Notes: generated by a model not told the origin, from the letters alone. A stretch of DNA of 14,795 bases from Actinomycetes bacterium (GCA_025464025.1 JAODBP010000010.1:1-14795); one strand, 5' to 3'. Shown: positions 1 to 7,759, counted from the stretch's first letter. A program made the numbers and translations.

Positions 1-593
1 CCCAGGAGCGCAGCCTGGCGTCCACGACCGGCATCGTCGTCCCGGCGAACGAGGTCCTCTTCTTCCCGACCCTCCCCCTGCGGGTCGACGAGGCCAAGGT
101 CGACCGGGGCGACGACGCCACCCAGGAGGTCATGGTCGTGACCACGAGCCGGCTCGCCGTCGACGCCGCGGTGTCGATCCCCGACGCCCGGCTGGTGAAG
201 GTCGGCGACGAGGTCCAGATCACCGACACCCAGCTCGGCGTCAAGGCCACGGGCACGGTGTCGAAGGTGGCCAGCAAGCCGGGCACCGACGGCGTGCAGG
301 CCAACCAGGTCTACGTCGAGATCATCCCGAAGGACGCGCCCGACCAGCTCACCGGCGCCTCGGTGGCCATCTCGGTCGCGGTGAAGTCGACGCAGGGGAA
401 GGTGCTCGCCGTCCCCGTCGCCGCCGTCACGGTGAACGGCTCCGGCCAGAGCCGGGTGCAGGTCGTGGGCAAGGACGGCACCCGCCGCACCGTGCCCGTG
501 ACGACCGGCCTGGCGGCCGAGGGCTACGTCGAGGTGCGGGGCGATGGCCTCCAACCCGGCGACCGGGTGCTGGTGGGCTCGACCCGTGCCTGA
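1..593 (+). CDS. Efflux adaptor (periplasmic adaptor/HlyD-MacA-like), C-terminal part
   Basis: This gene runs in from before the window. The frame is open from base 3 to the TGA at 591-593, giving 196 visible residues. The visible part has the beta-rich, valine-rich make-up of membrane fusion/adaptor proteins. Near the end it carries the family-typical strand LAVPVAAVTV followed by a G-L-x-P-G-D-R-V-L-V-G block, which is the membrane-proximal domain of RND/MacA-type adaptors. Such proteins sit outside the membrane and couple an inner-membrane transporter to its substrate. The stop codon lies inside the start of the downstream ABC ATPase gene (GTG at 586), an 8-bp overlap, so the genes are translationally coupled. 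The N-terminus, including any signal peptide or membrane anchor, is outside the window. The substrate cannot be told from sequence. The ATG at 132 is internal and not a start. Confidence 0.8.
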   Translation, partial: QERSLASTTGIVVPANEVLFFPTLPLRVDEAKVDRGDDATQEVMVVTTSRLAVDAAVSIPDARLVKVGDEVQITDTQLGVKATGTVSKVASKPGTDGVQANQVYVEIIPKDAPDQLTGASVAISVAVKSTQGKVLAVPVAAVTVNGSGQSRVQVVGKDGTRRTVPVTTGLAAEGYVEVRGDGLQPGDRVLVGSTRA

Positions 594-1269
594 TCCCCAA
601 CCCGTCGTCGAGCTCGTCGATGTCTGGCGCAGCTACGACACCGATCCGCCGGTGCACGCCCTGAGGGGTGTGGGCCTCAGGGTGTGCCCCGGCGACCACC
701 TGGCCATCGTCGGCCCCTCGGGGTCGGGCAAGTCGACGCTGCTCAACGTGCTCGGCTGCCTCGACCGCCCGACCCAGGGGACCTACCGCCTCGACGGGAT
801 CGACGTGGCCACCCTGGCCGACCGCGAGCTCACCGCCCTGCGAGGCACGCGCCTCGGCTTCGTGTTCCAGGCCTTCCACCTGCTGGCGCACCGCACCGTG
901 GCCGAGAACGTCATGCTGGGTGAGCTCTACACCAGCGGGTCGCGATCGGGTCGGCGGGCTCGCGCCCTCGAGGCGCTCGACCGGGTCGGCCTGGCCCACC
1001 GGGTCGACTTCCTCCCGACCAAGCTCTCGGGCGGCGAGCGCCAGCGGGTCGCCATCGCCCGGGCTCTCGTCGGCGAGCCGAGCCTGCTGCTGGCCGACGA
1101 GCCGACCGGCAACCTCGACACCAAGAACACCGACGCCATCCTCGCCCTCTTCGACGGGCTCCGCGACGAGGGGCTCACGATCGTCGTCATCACGCATGAC
1201 GACCACGTGAGCCAGCACGCCCAGCGGGTGGTGCGCATCGTCGACGGCGAGCTGACGGAGCAGCGGTGA
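586..1269 (+). CDS. ABC transporter ATP-binding protein, MacB/LolD type
   Basis: This is the 227-residue nucleotide-binding subunit of a tripartite export or lipoprotein-type transporter. Every ABC motif is present: Walker A GPSGSGKST at residues 43-51, Q-loop Q95, signature LSGGERQ at 147-153, Walker B LLLADEP at 167-173 with catalytic E172, D-loop NLD, and the switch histidine H204. The segment around F92-FQAFHLL-A and T103-V-A-E-N-V is typical of the MacB/LolD/FtsE branch. I chose the GTG at 586 because the protein then begins just before the first beta strand (VVELVDVWRSY). The ATG at 544 would add 14 residues lying wholly inside the upstream adaptor gene. The gene overlaps the adaptor by 8 bp and the permease by 4 bp (GTGA), marking one operon. 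Confidence 0.93.
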   Translation: MPDPQPVVELVDVWRSYDTDPPVHALRGVGLRVCPGDHLAIVGPSGSGKSTLLNVLGCLDRPTQGTYRLDGIDVATLADRELTALRGTRLGFVFQAFHLLAHRTVAENVMLGELYTSGSRSGRRARALEALDRVGLAHRVDFLPTKLSGGERQRVAIARALVGEPSLLLADEPTGNLDTKNTDAILALFDGLRDEGLTIVVITHDDHVSQHAQRVVRIVDGELTEQR

Positions 1270-2483
1270 AGTCGAAGCTGTCGGCCCGCGACCTGCTGTC
1301 CGAGGCCCTGGCCGGTGTGCTGGCCCGCCCGGCCCGCGCCCTGCTCACCGTGCTCGGGACCGTGCTCGGCATCGCCGCCCTGGTCGCCACGCTCGGCATC
1401 TCGAAGACGGCCGGCAACCAGATCGTCGGCCGGTTCGACGCCCTCGCCGCCACCGAGGTGGTGGTGAAGCCGGCCGGTGCCGACAACCCTGGCGCCACGT
1501 CGGTGCCGGCCGTCCTGCCCTGGGACGCCGAAGCCCGGCTGCGCCGGCTCAACGGCGTGCGCTCGGCCGGCACGCTCTCCGACGTCGACCTCGGCGGCGA
1601 CCTCGTGCGGGGCGCCCCGGTGCAGGACCCGACCCAGCCGGCCGAGCGGTCGATCGCGGTGCGGGCCGCATCGCCCGGCCTGTTCGCCGCGGTGAAGGCC
1701 CACCTGGCCGAGGGCCGCACGTTCGACGCCGGCCACGACGCCCGGGCCGACCGGGTCGCCGTGCTCGGTGCCGGGGTGGCGGCCAAGCTCGGCATCGACC
1801 GCCTGTCCGACCAGCCCGCCATCTACATCGGCGACACGATCTTCACGATCATCGGCATCATCGACGACACGGCCCGGGTGCCCGAGCTGCTCAGCTCGAT
1901 CGTCATCCCCGACCGCACCGCCTCCGACCTCTACGCCCTCGAGGCCCCGGCCGAGGTGCACATCGACACGGTGATCGGCGGGGCCACCCTCATCGCCCGC
2001 CAGGCGCCGATCGCACTCACGCCCAACAACCCGTCGCTGGTGCAGGCGTCGTCGGCCGGCGAGCCCCGCAAGGTGAAGGGCGAGGTGGCCTCTGACGTGA
2101 ACACCCTCTTCCTGATCCTCGGTGGCGTGTCGCTGCTGGTCGGTGCCATCGGCATCGCCAACGTGACGCTGGTGTCGGTGATGGAGCGGGTCGGCGAGAT
2201 CGGGCTGCGCCGCTCGCTCGGCGCCACGCGGCGGCACATCGCGGCCCAGTTCCTCACCGAGAGCGGGCTGCTCGGCCTCGTCGGTGGGGCGGTCGGCGCC
2301 AGCCTCGGCATCCTCGTGGTGGTGGGCGTGTCGATGTCCAAGACGTGGACGCCCGTGCTCGACCCGTGGCTGCCGTTCGCCGCCCCGGCCGTCGGCGCCG
2401 TCGTCGGCCTCGCCTCGGGCCTCTACCCGGCCGGCCGCGCCGCCTCGCTCCAGCCCGTCGACGCCCTGCGGTCCGGCACCTGA
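1266..2483 (+). CDS. ABC transporter permease, MacB/FtsX family
   Basis: This 405-residue permease has the MacB layout. A first membrane helix lies at about 24-44. It is followed by a large extracytoplasmic MacB core domain (about 50-270), then three helices at about 279-302, 332-356 and 368-388. The cytoplasmic loop after helix 2 carries the conserved block E-R-V-G-E-I-G-L-R-R-S-L-G-A (307-320), which is the coupling segment that contacts the ATPase. The C-terminus YPAGRAASLQPVDALR is also family-typical. Translation starts at GTG 1266, overlapping the ATPase stop in GTGA. With the upstream adaptor and ATPase it forms a complete MacAB-like set. Such systems export peptides, antibiotics or lipids by a mechanotransmission mechanism, but this one's substrate is unknown. 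The length is normal for the actinobacterial members. Confidence 0.92.
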   Translation: MKSKLSARDLLSEALAGVLARPARALLTVLGTVLGIAALVATLGISKTAGNQIVGRFDALAATEVVVKPAGADNPGATSVPAVLPWDAEARLRRLNGVRSAGTLSDVDLGGDLVRGAPVQDPTQPAERSIAVRAASPGLFAAVKAHLAEGRTFDAGHDARADRVAVLGAGVAAKLGIDRLSDQPAIYIGDTIFTIIGIIDDTARVPELLSSIVIPDRTASDLYALEAPAEVHIDTVIGGATLIARQAPIALTPNNPSLVQASSAGEPRKVKGEVASDVNTLFLILGGVSLLVGAIGIANVTLVSVMERVGEIGLRRSLGATRRHIAAQFLTESGLLGLVGGAVGASLGILVVVGVSMSKTWTPVLDPWLPFAAPAVGAVVGLASGLYPAGRAASLQPVDALRSGT

Positions 2484-2516
2484 GCGCGGGCCCGTCGGAA
2501 CCGCTAGACGCGCGGC

Positions 2517-2894
2517 ATGACCTTCGACCAGGAACGCCACGAGCTGGGCCAGCGCATGTTCGCCGAGGTGACGGGCCGGGCCGCCCCGGCCGGCCCGACG
2601 ACGCCGCTCATCGAGATGACCGTCGACCACGTGTGCGGCGAGATCTGGTCGCGGCCGGGTCTCACCCGCAAGGAGCGGCGCTTCGTCACGATCACCGCGG
2701 TGGCGTCGGCCGGGGCCGAGCTGGCGCTCCAGGCCCACGTCGACGCCGCGCTCGACTCCGGCGACCTGAGCATCGAGGAGCTGCGCGAGCTCGTGCTGCA
2801 CTTCGCCGCCTACCAGGGCTACCCGAGGGCCACCGTCCTGCACTTCGCGGTGGAGAAGGCCGCGAGCCGGGACCTCCGTCAACCCGAGAGTTGA
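2517..2894 (+). CDS. Carboxymuconolactone decarboxylase family protein (PcaC-like)
   Basis: This 125-residue, all-helical protein belongs to the carboxymuconolactone decarboxylase/AhpD fold. The key family segment is seen as L71-Q-A-H-V-D-A-A-L, then I86-E-E-L-R-E-L-V-L-H-F-A-A-Y-Q-G-Y-P. This matches the PcaC branch. The CxxC redox pair that defines the AhpD peroxidase branch is absent, so a decarboxylase/lactone-type or unknown role is more likely than peroxidase support. In the beta-ketoadipate pathway PcaC acts on gamma-carboxymuconolactone, but no other pathway gene lies nearby, so the true substrate is open. The gene is 33 bp after the ABC permease and may read through from it. A weak TAGACG sits 6 nt before the ATG. 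No convincing Shine-Dalgarno is seen. The stop TGA lies inside the inverted repeat at 2878-2895. Confidence 0.85.
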   Translation: MTFDQERHELGQRMFAEVTGRAAPAGPTTPLIEMTVDHVCGEIWSRPGLTRKERRFVTITAVASAGAELALQAHVDAALDSGDLSIEELRELVLHFAAYQGYPRATVLHFAVEKAASRDLRQPES

Positions 2895-2895
2895 C
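2878..2895. repeat. Perfect 6-bp inverted repeat at the CMD stop / usp promoter
   Basis: GTCAAC (2878-2883), six bases, then GTTGAC (2890-2895) form a perfect dyad. It covers the stop codon of the decarboxylase-like gene and lies directly upstream of the TAGGGT box ahead of the universal stress gene. It could be an operator for that gene or a weak hairpin at the gene end. There is no T-run, so a classical terminator is unlikely. Confidence 0.4.
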
Positions 2896-2901
2896 TAGGG
2901 T
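2896..2901 (+). promoter_or_regulatory. Candidate -10 box (TAGGGT) for the universal stress gene
   Basis: TAGGGT fits the actinobacterial TANNNT -10 pattern. It would start transcription near 2908, leaving a leader of about 19 nt that includes the GGGAGGTG ribosome binding site at 2914-2921. No clear -35 is seen at the usual distance. The TTGAC at 2891-2895 is too close to serve as its -35. Confidence 0.4.
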
Positions 2902-2926
2902 GTCGCGTCGACCGGGAGGTGCGCGG

Positions 2927-3361
2927 ATGGCCGAGGGACTCGGACTGATCGTCGTCGGTGTCGATGAGAGCGAGACGGCTCGCGCCGCGGCCGAGACCGC
3001 GGCGCGCCTCGCTCGCCTGGCCGGCGCCCGGCTCCACGTGGTGACGGCCTTGGCGTCGATCGCGTCGGAGCGCATCGCCGGTCCGGGGACCGACGAGTTC
3101 TACGTCGACGACGCCGAGACCGCTCGCACCTTCCTCGAGGGCGTCGCCGCGGCGTGGCCCGACCTCGACGTCTCGGTGGAGGTCGGCGAGGGCAAGCCCG
3201 GTGAGGTCGTGGTGGAGGAGGCCCGGCGTCTCGGTGCCGACCTGATCGTGGTCGGCAACCGTCGGGTGCAGGGGGTCTCCCGCGTGCTCGGTTCGGTGGC
3301 GAGCGACGTGGCCCGCCACGCGTCCTGCGACGTGTACATCGCCCACACCGTCGGTCGCTGA
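2927..3361 (+). CDS. Universal stress protein (UspA family)
   Basis: This 144-residue single-domain Usp protein is probably a cytoplasmic nucleotide-binding stress protein. It begins [20 protein letters not shown], the first strand and conserved Asp12 (G11-V-D) of the fold. It ends with G110[16 protein letters not shown], the ATP-loop region. The usual ATP motif is G-2x-G-9x-G-(S/T). Here the second glycine is Arg113, while G122-S123 is kept, so ATP binding may be changed. The ATG at 2927 is preferred because it has a strong ribosome binding site, GGGAGGTG, 5 nt upstream. Reading upstream of it only enters the decarboxylase-like gene in another frame. Partners and signals are not evident from the neighbours. 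Confidence 0.9.
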   Translation: MAEGLGLIVVGVDESETARAAAETAARLARLAGARLHVVTALASIASERIAGPGTDEFYVDDAETARTFLEGVAAAWPDLDVSVEVGEGKPGEVVVEEARRLGADLIVVGNRRVQGVSRVLGSVASDVARHASCDVYIAHTVGR

Positions 3362-3366
3362 TCGTT

Positions 3367-3386
3367 GGCGGTGGCCCCGCCACGCC
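3367..3386 (+). terminator. Possible short hairpin at the end of the universal stress gene
   Basis: GGC-G-GTGGC (3367-3375) pairs with GCCAC-GCC (3379-3386) across a CCC loop, giving eight base pairs with one bulged G. It starts 5 nt after the stress gene stop and ends just before the dcd -10 box. There is no T-run, so at best it is a tail-less terminator of the kind proposed for GC-rich actinobacteria. It also covers the dcd -35 region. Confidence 0.35.
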
Positions 3387-3391
3387 ACCGG

Positions 3392-3397
3392 TAGGGT
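3392..3397 (+). promoter_or_regulatory. Candidate -10 box (TAGGGT) for leaderless dcd
   Basis: TAGGGT ends 8 nt before the GTG start of dcd, and no Shine-Dalgarno lies between. This is the spacing expected if transcription begins at or within two bases of the start codon. The same geometry recurs at several other genes in the window. No -35 consensus is visible. Confidence 0.55.
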
Positions 3398-3405
3398 TCC
3401 GCTCC

Positions 3406-3972
3406 GTGATCCTCTCGGACCGGACGATCAGGGAAGAGCTCGACGCCGGGCGCATCATCATCGAGCCCTTGGGCGAGCAGTGCATCCAGCCGTCGTCGGT
3501 CGACCTGCACGTCGACCGCTACTTCCGGGTGTTCCGCAACCACACGATGGGCTACATCGACGTGAAGCAGGACCTCGAGGAGCTCACCGAGTTGGTCGAG
3601 ATCGGTGAGGACGACGTGTTCATCCTCCACCCCGGCGAGTTCGTGCTCGGCTCGACGTCGGAGCGGGTCGCCCTGCCCGACGACCTCGTCGCCCGGCTCG
3701 AGGGCAAGTCGAGCCTCGGCCGCCTCGGCCTCCTCATCCACTCGACGGCGGGCTTCGTCGACGCCGGCTGGGACGGCCACCTCACGCTCGAGCTGTCGAA
3801 CGTGGCCAACCTCCCGATCACGCTCTACCCGGGCATGAAGATCGGCCAGATCAGCTTCCTCCAGATGACGACGCCCGCCGACCAGCCCTACGGCACCGGC
3901 GCGCTGGGGTCGAAGTACAAGGGGCAGCGGGGGCCCACGCCCAGCCGCTACTTCGAGAACTTCCGCCGCTGA
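3406..3972 (+). CDS. dcd: dCTP deaminase, probably bifunctional (dCTP to dUMP)
   Basis: This 188-residue enzyme of the trimeric dUTPase/Dcd superfamily works in pyrimidine deoxynucleotide synthesis. Family marks are [10 protein letters not shown] (28-37), [10 protein letters not shown] (75-84), [13 protein letters not shown] (98-110) and [21 protein letters not shown] (112-132, with the catalytic Glu at 129). It ends with the nucleotide-closing tail [19 protein letters not shown]. The length and motif text follow the mycobacterial bifunctional dCTP deaminase/dUTPase, which makes dUMP directly, rather than the proteobacterial enzyme, where STAG is replaced by a TAHR-type segment. I infer the bifunctional activity from that resemblance. 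Start is GTG 3406, with no ribosome binding site and a -10 box 8 nt upstream, so the mRNA is probably leaderless. The end abuts or overlaps the next gene. Confidence 0.95.
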   Translation: MILSDRTIREELDAGRIIIEPLGEQCIQPSSVDLHVDRYFRVFRNHTMGYIDVKQDLEELTELVEIGEDDVFILHPGEFVLGSTSERVALPDDLVARLEGKSSLGRLGLLIHSTAGFVDAGWDGHLTLELSNVANLPITLYPGMKIGQISFLQMTTPADQPYGTGALGSKYKGQRGPTPSRYFENFRR

Positions 3973-4043
3973 AGCGCACCCTCGCCCTGACCGCCGGCCT
4001 GGGCCTGGCGCCCTGGCTCTGGTTCGCGGTCCGCGACCTCTCC

Positions 4044-4907
4044 GTGGTCATGGAGGTCGTGGCCATCTTCCTGCCGCCGATCGTGCTGCTGGGCGTGGGT
4101 GGCCTGGTCGCGGCGATGGCCCTGGCCCGCCAGCCGTGGCTGCTGGTGGCGGCGGCCTCCTGGACGTTGTTCGGCCTCGTCGCCGTGTTCCTGCCGTGGC
4201 TGTCGCACTCGACCGGGCACGTCGCCGAGGGCCGCGGCGTCACCGTCGTGGTGGCCAACGCCCTCTCGAACAACCCGACCAAGGCCGAGGCCGCGGCCGA
4301 CATCGCGGCGATCGACGCCGACATCGTCGTCGTGCCCGAGGACAGCCGTCGCGTCCACGCCGCCCTGCTGACCAAGTACCGCTACGGCTACCAGTACCCG
4401 TTCGCCAGCTCCTGGCTCGGCGTGTACTCCCGGCTGCCGGTCACCCAGCGGGAGGGCGACATCCCGGTGTTCGACCCGTCGCGCTACCTGCGGCTCGAGG
4501 TCGGCGGCTCGACCCCGTTCGTGCTCTGGGCCCTGCACCTGCCCCGGCCGTGGTTCACGGCCGAGGGCAGCTACCAGATGCGCCCGGGCGGCCACGCTCG
4601 CGTCCTCGACCGGTTCATCCGGGCCATCGACGCCGAGACGGAGCCGGTCGTGGTGGCCGGCGACCTCAACCTCACCGACCGGGGCCGGGGCTACCGCAGG
4701 ATCACCGCGCACCTCGAAGACGCCATGCGGGGCATCCGGGGCGCGAGGACGGAGATCAAGCGGAGCTACCGCCCGCTCCTGCTGGACATCGACCACATCC
4801 TCAAGCCGCCGTCGTGGTGCGCCGACCGGGCCAAGCGGTTCCGCATCAGCGGGTCCGACCACCGGGGCATCACGGCCCGGGTCGGTCCCTGCGCGCCGAG
4901 CAGCTAG
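4044..4907 (+). CDS. Membrane-anchored endonuclease/exonuclease/phosphatase (EEP) family protein
   Basis: From the first GTG this is 287 residues: membrane helices at about 3-28 and 32-53, then an extracytoplasmic EEP catalytic domain. All EEP residues can be seen: N72, E99 (VVVPED), H165 (ALHLPRP), D207 and N209 (AGDLNL), D250-H251 and the final S271-D272-H273. It should therefore be an active metal-dependent phosphoesterase. The VanJ-like proteins with N-terminal helices are a comparable group, but the substrate is not known. The reading frame stays open and hydrophobic upstream of 4044. A CTG at 3969, overlapping the dcd stop as CTGA, would add 25 residues and a third helix. I give the conservative start and regard the CTG as a serious alternative. 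It converges on the CAP-domain gene, the two stops sharing CTAG. Confidence 0.85.
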   Translation: MVMEVVAIFLPPIVLLGVGGLVAAMALARQPWLLVAAASWTLFGLVAVFLPWLSHSTGHVAEGRGVTVVVANALSNNPTKAEAAADIAAIDADIVVVPEDSRRVHAALLTKYRYGYQYPFASSWLGVYSRLPVTQREGDIPVFDPSRYLRLEVGGSTPFVLWALHLPRPWFTAEGSYQMRPGGHARVLDRFIRAIDAETEPVVVAGDLNLTDRGRGYRRITAHLEDAMRGIRGARTEIKRSYRPLLLDIDHILKPPSWCADRAKRFRISGSDHRGITARVGPCAPSS

Positions 4908-5314
4908 CCGAGGAAGACCTCGGTCACCCAGTACAGGCCCTTGGCCTGGACCACGCCGACGGCCACCCGGTCGAACTTCGGGTTGAGCAGGTTGGCCCGG
5001 TGGGGCGGCGAGGCTTCGAGTGCCAGCATGGCGCCCTCGAGGCTCGGGTTCATGGCCACGTTCTCGCCGAGCACGTGCCAGCCGGCGGGCACGCCCTGGG
5101 TCAGGACCGAGTGGGAGAGGATGCCCTGGTCGGCGAGGTGCTGCGACCAGTCGTGGGCCTTGGCGTAGGCGCCCTCCTCCCAGGTGAGGGCGGGGACGCC
5201 GTGGGCGGTGCGGAAGTCGTTCACGGCCTGGAGGTGGTTGCCCTCCTCCGGCGTGCAGGCGACCAGCAGCAGGGCGACCGTGAGGCCGACGAGGAGCGAG
5301 ACCAGCTTGCGCAT
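4904..5314 (-). CDS. CAP/SCP-domain lipoprotein (YkwD-like)
   Basis: This 136-residue secreted protein begins MRKLVSLLVGLTVALLLVAC, a lipoprotein signal whose lipobox LVAC would be cleaved before Cys20. The rest is a compact CAP (cysteine-rich secretory, antigen 5, PR-1) domain. It has helix H23-L27-V31-N32-x-F-R-x-x-H, cavity residues H68 (SHS), E84 (GEN) and H105 (PPHRANLLNP), and the ending VGVVQAKGLYWVTEVF. The two histidines and the glutamate are the residues that hold a metal in related CAP proteins. Bacterial YkwD-like proteins are extracellular and their activity is poorly defined. It lies 44 bp downstream of the Fe-S reductase gene on the same strand and could be transcribed with it. 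No clear promoter or Shine-Dalgarno is seen upstream. Confidence 0.88.
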   Translation of the reverse strand: MRKLVSLLVGLTVALLLVACTPEEGNHLQAVNDFRTAHGVPALTWEEGAYAKAHDWSQHLADQGILSHSVLTQGVPAGWHVLGENVAMNPSLEGAMLALEASPPHRANLLNPKFDRVAVGVVQAKGLYWVTEVFLG

Positions 5315-5358
5315 CCCATGTCAACGGCACGCGCGCCTGTCCGACTTGAGCGGTTTTG

Positions 5359-7611
5359 CTACTCCTCGGTGCTGGCGACCGCCGCCGGCGCCGTAGCCGG
5401 CTCGTGGTTGAGCGAGTCCCACAGGTGGATCGAGATGTCGGCCACGCGGACCTCGTCCTCGTCCTTCCCGGCACCCTTCACACCGTCGTCCAACATGATG
5501 TAGCAGAAGGGGCAGGCGGTCGCGACCCGCGTGGCACCGGTGGCGATGGCCTCCTGCGCCCGCTCGTCGTTGACCTTCTTGCCGATGGTCTCCTCCATCC
5601 ACATGCGGGCGCCACCGGCGCCGCAGCACATGCCGGCCGTGCCGGAGCGACCCATCTCCACGACCTGGACGCCGGCGATCGAGGCCACGACGTTCCGCGG
5701 CGCCATGTACACGTCGTTGTGACGGCCGAGGTAGCACGAGTCGTGGTACGTGATCCGCTCGTCGAGGCGGGCGTCGGTCATGTCGAGCTTGCCCGTGTCG
5801 ATCAGCCACTCCAGGAGCTGGGCGTGGTGGATGACCTCGTAGTTGCCACCGAGCTGCGGGTACTCGTTCAGCAGCGTGTTGAAGCAGTGCGGGCACTGGG
5901 CGACGATCTTCTTGACGCCCATGGTGTTGAGCATCTCGACGTTCTGCATGGCCAGCATCTGGAAGATGTACTCGTTGCCGGAGCGGCGAGCCGGGTCGCC
6001 CGAGCACATCTCCGACGGGCCGAGGATGGCGAAGTCGAGGCCGGCGCGCTGCATGAGCTTGGCCGTGGCCTGGGTGACCTTCTTGTTCTTGTCGTCGAAC
6101 GAGCCGGCACAGCCCACCCAGTAGAGGTACTCGTGGGAGAAGGCGTCACCGGGGTCGACGACCTCGATGCCCTCGAGCGGCTTGGCCCAGTCGGCCCGCT
6201 CGCCCTGGTTCATGCCCCACGGGTTCGAGCTGTTCTCCATGGCCCGGTAGGCGTTGCCCAGCTCGGTGGGGAAGTCCGACTCCATGAGCGACAGGTAGCG
6301 CCGCATGTCGAGGATCTTGTCGAGGATCTCGATGTTGACCGGGCAGACCTCGTCGCACGCCTTGCACGTGGTGCAGGACCAGATCTCCTCGGACGTGATG
6401 CGCTCGAAGACCGAGTTGGACGACACGGTGATGTCACCGTTGAGCCCGATCGGGGTGGAGACCTGCGGGTTGCCCGACATGGCCATGACCTCGCCCACCT
6501 TGAGGACGATCTCGCGGGGGTCGAGCGGCTTGCCGGTGGCGTGCGCCGGGCACCGGCTGGTGCAGCGGCCGCACATGGTGCAGGCGTCGGTGTCGAGGAG
6601 CTGCTTCCAGGTGAAGTCCTCGATGACGGAGGCGCCGAAGCTCTCGAGCTCGGTCTCCATCAGGTTGGGCATGGGCTTCATGGCGCCCTTGGGCCGCTCG
6701 CGGTCCTTCAGGTACATGTTCAGCGGGCTGGTGAACATGTGGCGCAGCATCGTGATCGGCAGGATCACGAGGAACGTCATGAAGGCGAGCACGTGGGCGA
6801 TCCAGAACGCCCGGTGCCAGTCGCTCAGGGCCGAGCTCGACAGGCCGTCGACGAGCGTGGCCAGCGGGTACCCGATGAAGCTGAACTTCTCGAAGTCAGG
6901 CTTGCCGGCCAGGGCGATGCGGAACGCCTCGGCGCCGAAGCCGGACAGGCCGATGACGAGGAACGTCCCGAGGATCATGGCGTGCTCGGGCTTCGACTTG
7001 ATGCGGATCCGGTAGACGCGCTGGACGTAGCGGCGGTAGATCGCCCAGAGGATGCCGACGGTGAAGACCAGGCCGGCGCCGTCGCCGATGGCGGCGTAGA
7101 TCTTGTAGACGTCGCCGTGCAGGAACTTGAGGCTCTCCGGCATCTGGTGGTCGATCTCGAGCGTCGTGGTGACGGCCAGGAGCACCAGGAAGCCGAAGTA
7201 GATCATCGAGTGCATGAGGCCGGCGCCCCGGTCGCGCAGCAGCGTCTGCATGTAGACGCCGGCGCGGAAGTCGCGGATGCGGCGGCCGACGTTCTTGGTC
7301 GTCGTCGACCGGTCGTCGGGTGCGCCCCGCTCCCAGTTCCGGACCCGGAGCGAGAAGTTGTAGGCGCCCCACAGCAGCAGGATGGGCAGCACGGTGTAGA
7401 AGGCGAGCTGCCAGGCATCCGGGATGTTGCCGAACACGTGCCGGCTGACCGGCGAGTCGTCCTCGAACCCGAAGACGGTGGACGACACCCACGACCCGAC
7501 CGTGATGACGGCGAAGAGCGCGCCGATCCCGAGCGAGATCTGGCTGGGCGTGGGGCGGGACCGGCGGGTCTTCTCGCCGGCCTCGGTGGGGTGTTCCTGC
7601 GTCGTGGCCAT
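5359..7611 (-). CDS. Membrane Fe-S reductase, EtfD/FadF-like (ETF:quinone electron transfer)
   Basis: This 750-residue protein fuses three parts. Residues about 25-290 are a membrane domain with several helices and histidines that could hold heme (for example H134, H155, H272), like the gamma subunit of nitrate reductase. Next are two [4Fe-4S] motifs, C344-x2-C-x2-C-x3-C354 and C413-x2-C-x2-C-x3-C423. Last are two CCG domains as in heterodisulfide reductase subunit B: C501, C536 and CPHC 573-576, then C626, CCG 662-664 and CPFC 700-703. This order matches the actinobacterial EtfD (Rv0338c) and Bacillus FadF group. These take electrons from electron transfer flavoprotein, reduced by acyl-CoA dehydrogenases, and pass them to menaquinone. 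The ETF genes themselves are not in the window. A TAACGT box lies 10 nt before the ATG. LutA- or Hdr-like roles are less likely, since those lack the fused membrane domain. Confidence 0.9.
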   Translation of the reverse strand: MATTQEHPTEAGEKTRRSRPTPSQISLGIGALFAVITVGSWVSSTVFGFEDDSPVSRHVFGNIPDAWQLAFYTVLPILLLWGAYNFSLRVRNWERGAPDDRSTTTKNVGRRIRDFRAGVYMQTLLRDRGAGLMHSMIYFGFLVLLAVTTTLEIDHQMPESLKFLHGDVYKIYAAIGDGAGLVFTVGILWAIYRRYVQRVYRIRIKSKPEHAMILGTFLVIGLSGFGAEAFRIALAGKPDFEKFSFIGYPLATLVDGLSSSALSDWHRAFWIAHVLAFMTFLVILPITMLRHMFTSPLNMYLKDRERPKGAMKPMPNLMETELESFGASVIEDFTWKQLLDTDACTMCGRCTSRCPAHATGKPLDPREIVLKVGEVMAMSGNPQVSTPIGLNGDITVSSNSVFERITSEEIWSCTTCKACDEVCPVNIEILDKILDMRRYLSLMESDFPTELGNAYRAMENSSNPWGMNQGERADWAKPLEGIEVVDPGDAFSHEYLYWVGCAGSFDDKNKKVTQATAKLMQRAGLDFAILGPSEMCSGDPARRSGNEYIFQMLAMQNVEMLNTMGVKKIVAQCPHCFNTLLNEYPQLGGNYEVIHHAQLLEWLIDTGKLDMTDARLDERITYHDSCYLGRHNDVYMAPRNVVASIAGVQVVEMGRSGTAGMCCGAGGARMWMEETIGKKVNDERAQEAIATGATRVATACPFCYIMLDDGVKGAGKDEDEVRVADISIHLWDSLNHEPATAPAAVASTEE

Positions 7612-7621
7612 CGCGGCCGGG

Positions 7622-7627
7622 ACGTTA
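7622..7627 (-). promoter_or_regulatory. Candidate -10 box (TAACGT) for the Fe-S reductase gene
   Basis: On the minus strand TAACGT ends 10 nt before the ATG at 7611. That would give a leaderless mRNA or one with a leader of a few bases. No Shine-Dalgarno is present. This is the loosest member of the TANNNT set in the window. Confidence 0.4.
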
Positions 7628-7759
7628 CTTCTCGGCTTCTGACGCGGGCGAAACCCTCCGCGGGCCGGGTGGTGCCGGCCGGCGTGCGGTCAGGCCGGTG
7701 TCGGGAGCGCCAGCGAGCAGGCGGCAGTCGAGCGGAGCCTGCGGAGCGAGACCATCAGC
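7628..7759. other. Intergenic segment with short repeats
   Basis: This gap lies between the start of the Fe-S reductase gene and the end of the cyclic-nucleotide-binding gene. It holds two weak dyads, GGCCGG/CCGGCC (7663-7680, six-base loop) and GCAGGC/GCCTGC (7717-7742, 14-base loop), and a direct repeat GCGGAGC (7732-7738 and 7741-7747). One dyad could help end transcription of the cyclic-nucleotide-binding gene, but none has a T-run. I see no small gene here. Confidence 0.4.

Noticed and set aside
927..2882. 651-residue open frame on the minus strand across the ABC operon
   Set aside because: A shadow of the ATPase, permease and decarboxylase-like genes, with no recognisable domain.
5319..5324. 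TTGACA (minus strand) as a -35 box for the CAP-domain gene
   Set aside because: It ends only four bases before the ATG, too close to drive that gene from its own start.
5337..5352. CTCAAGTC-like motif (minus strand) upstream of the CAP-domain gene as an alternative sigma factor promoter
   Set aside because: No matching -10 element (such as GCCGATAA) is found at the expected distance.
3948..5474. 508-residue open frame on the minus strand and a 455-residue one on plus (4136-5503)
   Set aside because: Both are compositional shadows of the EEP and CAP-domain genes, which have complete motifs.
7663..7742. GC-rich dyads as intrinsic terminators
   Set aside because: Six-base stems without T-runs are common in sequence this GC-rich. 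They are kept only as a note on the intergenic segment.
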